Shown here piece after piece: positions 5,024-5,812 of a stretch of 5,812 bases of DNA. Below the pieces are notes generated by a model. The model saw only the letters and a program-made list of their open reading frames with translations. It was not told the DNA's origin and made no database searches. The stretch's first letter is position 1. The number at the start of each line of letters is the position of its first letter. Position numbers and translations under genes: made by a program. Source of the DNA: Rhodospirillales bacterium (lineage in GTDB: Bacteria; Pseudomonadota; Alphaproteobacteria; Rhodospirillales; Defluviicoccaceae); assembly GCA_030622775.1 (NCBI GenBank), contig JAUXFS010000144.1, forward strand, positions 1 to 5,812, given 5' to 3'.

Positions 5024-5812
5024 TCAGTCGATCCGGGGCCGGCCGAGCAGCGACCGGCGAAGCGCCGCGGGCGACAGCCACAACTGCCCCTTGGAGGCGG
5101 TGGTCATCGTCTTGAGCACCTCGGCGAACAGCGATCGGTCGACGCTCACCGCCCGCCGGTAGGCGGCAAGGGCGTCATCGATGCGCCCCGCTTCCTGCAG
5201 GCAGAAGCCGAGATTGACCCCGGCGGGGCCATGCGAGGGATCGCGCCCGAGGCACCGTTCGAACCGCGCGGCCGCGGCCTCGAAGCGGCCGAGTTCCTGC
5301 TCGATCTGACCGGCGTTGTAGCAGGCGTCGACATCGTCGGGATCGATTGCCAGCACCGCCTCGAAGCGCGTGAGTGCCTCCTGGTATCGCCCCTCGGCCA
5401 TCATCAGCGCGCCCAACTCGAAATGGGCCGCCGGATAGTCGGGCTCCAGGTCGATGGCCGATCGGAATTGGGCCGCTGCCTCTTCGGCCGCCCCCTTCTC
5501 CTTGAGAAGCTCTCCGAGGTTGTAGGACGCCTGGGCCAGGTTTGGCTCCACCGACGTCGCCCGCCTAAGGGTTGCCTCGGCTTCTTCGTCGTGGCCGGAA
5601 AACCGTAAGGCGATTCCCAGGTTGGTCAGGACGCTCGCGTCGTCGGGTATCCGTTCGGCCACCTTGCGCAGATCCCTGGCCGCGCCGGCGAACCGTTCGA
5701 GGCCCAATCGCGCCACCCCGCGCAGGTGTCGGGCGGTCGCGTCGCCCGGCGCTCGGGCGAGAGCGGCGGCGGGGAACGGAACGGCTTCGGCGGGGCGGCC
5801 GCCGGGCAGCAA
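5024..5812 (-). CDS. Tetratricopeptide-repeat protein (N-terminus beyond right edge)
   Basis: A TPR protein of stacked helix-turn-helix units, which usually serve as protein-binding scaffolds; the partner is unknown. Reading from the right edge, six repeats follow in exact 34-residue phase at 25-58, 59-92, 93-126, 127-160, 161-194 and 195-228, each with the usual small/aromatic pattern (for example YNLGELLKEKG, then Pro near position 32). Residues 1-24 are most of an earlier repeat, and the first codon (TTG at the edge) is probably an internal Leu, so the protein continues outside. The repeats end in a non-TPR tail (229-262) with VLKTMTTASKGQLWLSPAALRRSLLG, a type of ending I associate with TPR proteins of Rhodospirillales-like bacteria, where it follows glycosyltransferase-like or stand-alone TPR arrays; that association is from memory. 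It is convergent with the uncharacterised gene. No signal peptide can be judged because the start is missing. Confidence 0.92.
   Translation of the reverse strand: MLPGGRPAEAVPFPAAALARAPGDATARHLRGVARLGLERFAGAARDLRKVAERIPDDASVLTNLGIALRFSGHDEEAEATLRRATSVEPNLAQASYNLGELLKEKGAAEEAAAQFRSAIDLEPDYPAAHFELGALMMAEGRYQEALTRFEAVLAIDPDDVDACYNAGQIEQELGRFEAAAARFERCLGRDPSHGPAGVNLGFCLQEAGRIDDALAAYRRAVSVDRSLFAEVLKTMTTASKGQLWLSPAALRRSLLGRPRID

Noticed and set aside
4766..5608. 280-codon plus-strand open frame opposite the TPR gene
   Set aside because: The minus-strand frame has six TPR units in exact 34-residue phase, so this is its shadow.
5810..5812. TTG at the right edge as the start of the TPR protein
   Set aside because: The codon sits in the middle of a TPR-like sequence and at the window boundary; an internal Leu is more likely.

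Overview
The window looks like chromosomal DNA from a high-GC Gram-negative bacterium. Strong G/C third-position bias, GTG starts and the style of the transporter and TPR proteins fit an alphaproteobacterium, probably near Rhodospirillales. That placement is inferred from general appearance and not from a marker gene.

Layout, left to right. (1) Positions 1-671 hold the C-terminal part of a PotA-type ABC ATPase whose start lies left of the window. (2) 741-1856 encodes a PotB-type inner-membrane permease with an unusual coiled-coil insertion in its first periplasmic loop. (3) 1866-3074 encodes a PotC-type permease with an extra N-terminal two-helix membrane module and a charged, repeat-ended C-terminal tail. 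(4) 3106-4149 encodes a stand-alone MetE C-terminal-domain (cobalamin-independent methionine synthase family) methyltransferase with all four expected zinc ligands. (5) 4150-4305 is non-coding and carries two copies of a 43-bp palindromic element. (6) 4306-5007 encodes an uncharacterised conserved-looking protein. (7) 5024-5812, on the minus strand and convergent with it, encodes a TPR-repeat protein whose N-terminus lies right of the window.

Genes 1-4 are co-directional and closely spaced, so they probably form one operon: an importer of the spermidine/putrescine/polyamine-opine class plus a zinc methyltransferase. A periplasmic substrate-binding protein is not in the window and is probably encoded to the left. 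The pairing suggests, without proving it, that the imported compound is a methyl donor or acceptor, or is metabolised through a methyl-transfer step.

Three intergenic structures stand out. A G-rich 12-bp repeat in three copies overlaps the ribosome binding site of the PotB-like gene. A different G-rich 12-bp repeat runs across the PotC-like stop codon and supplies the ribosome binding site of the methyltransferase gene. The paired 43-bp palindromes follow the methyltransferase gene and precede the uncharacterised gene. No RNA genes, CRISPR arrays or transposase genes were seen.
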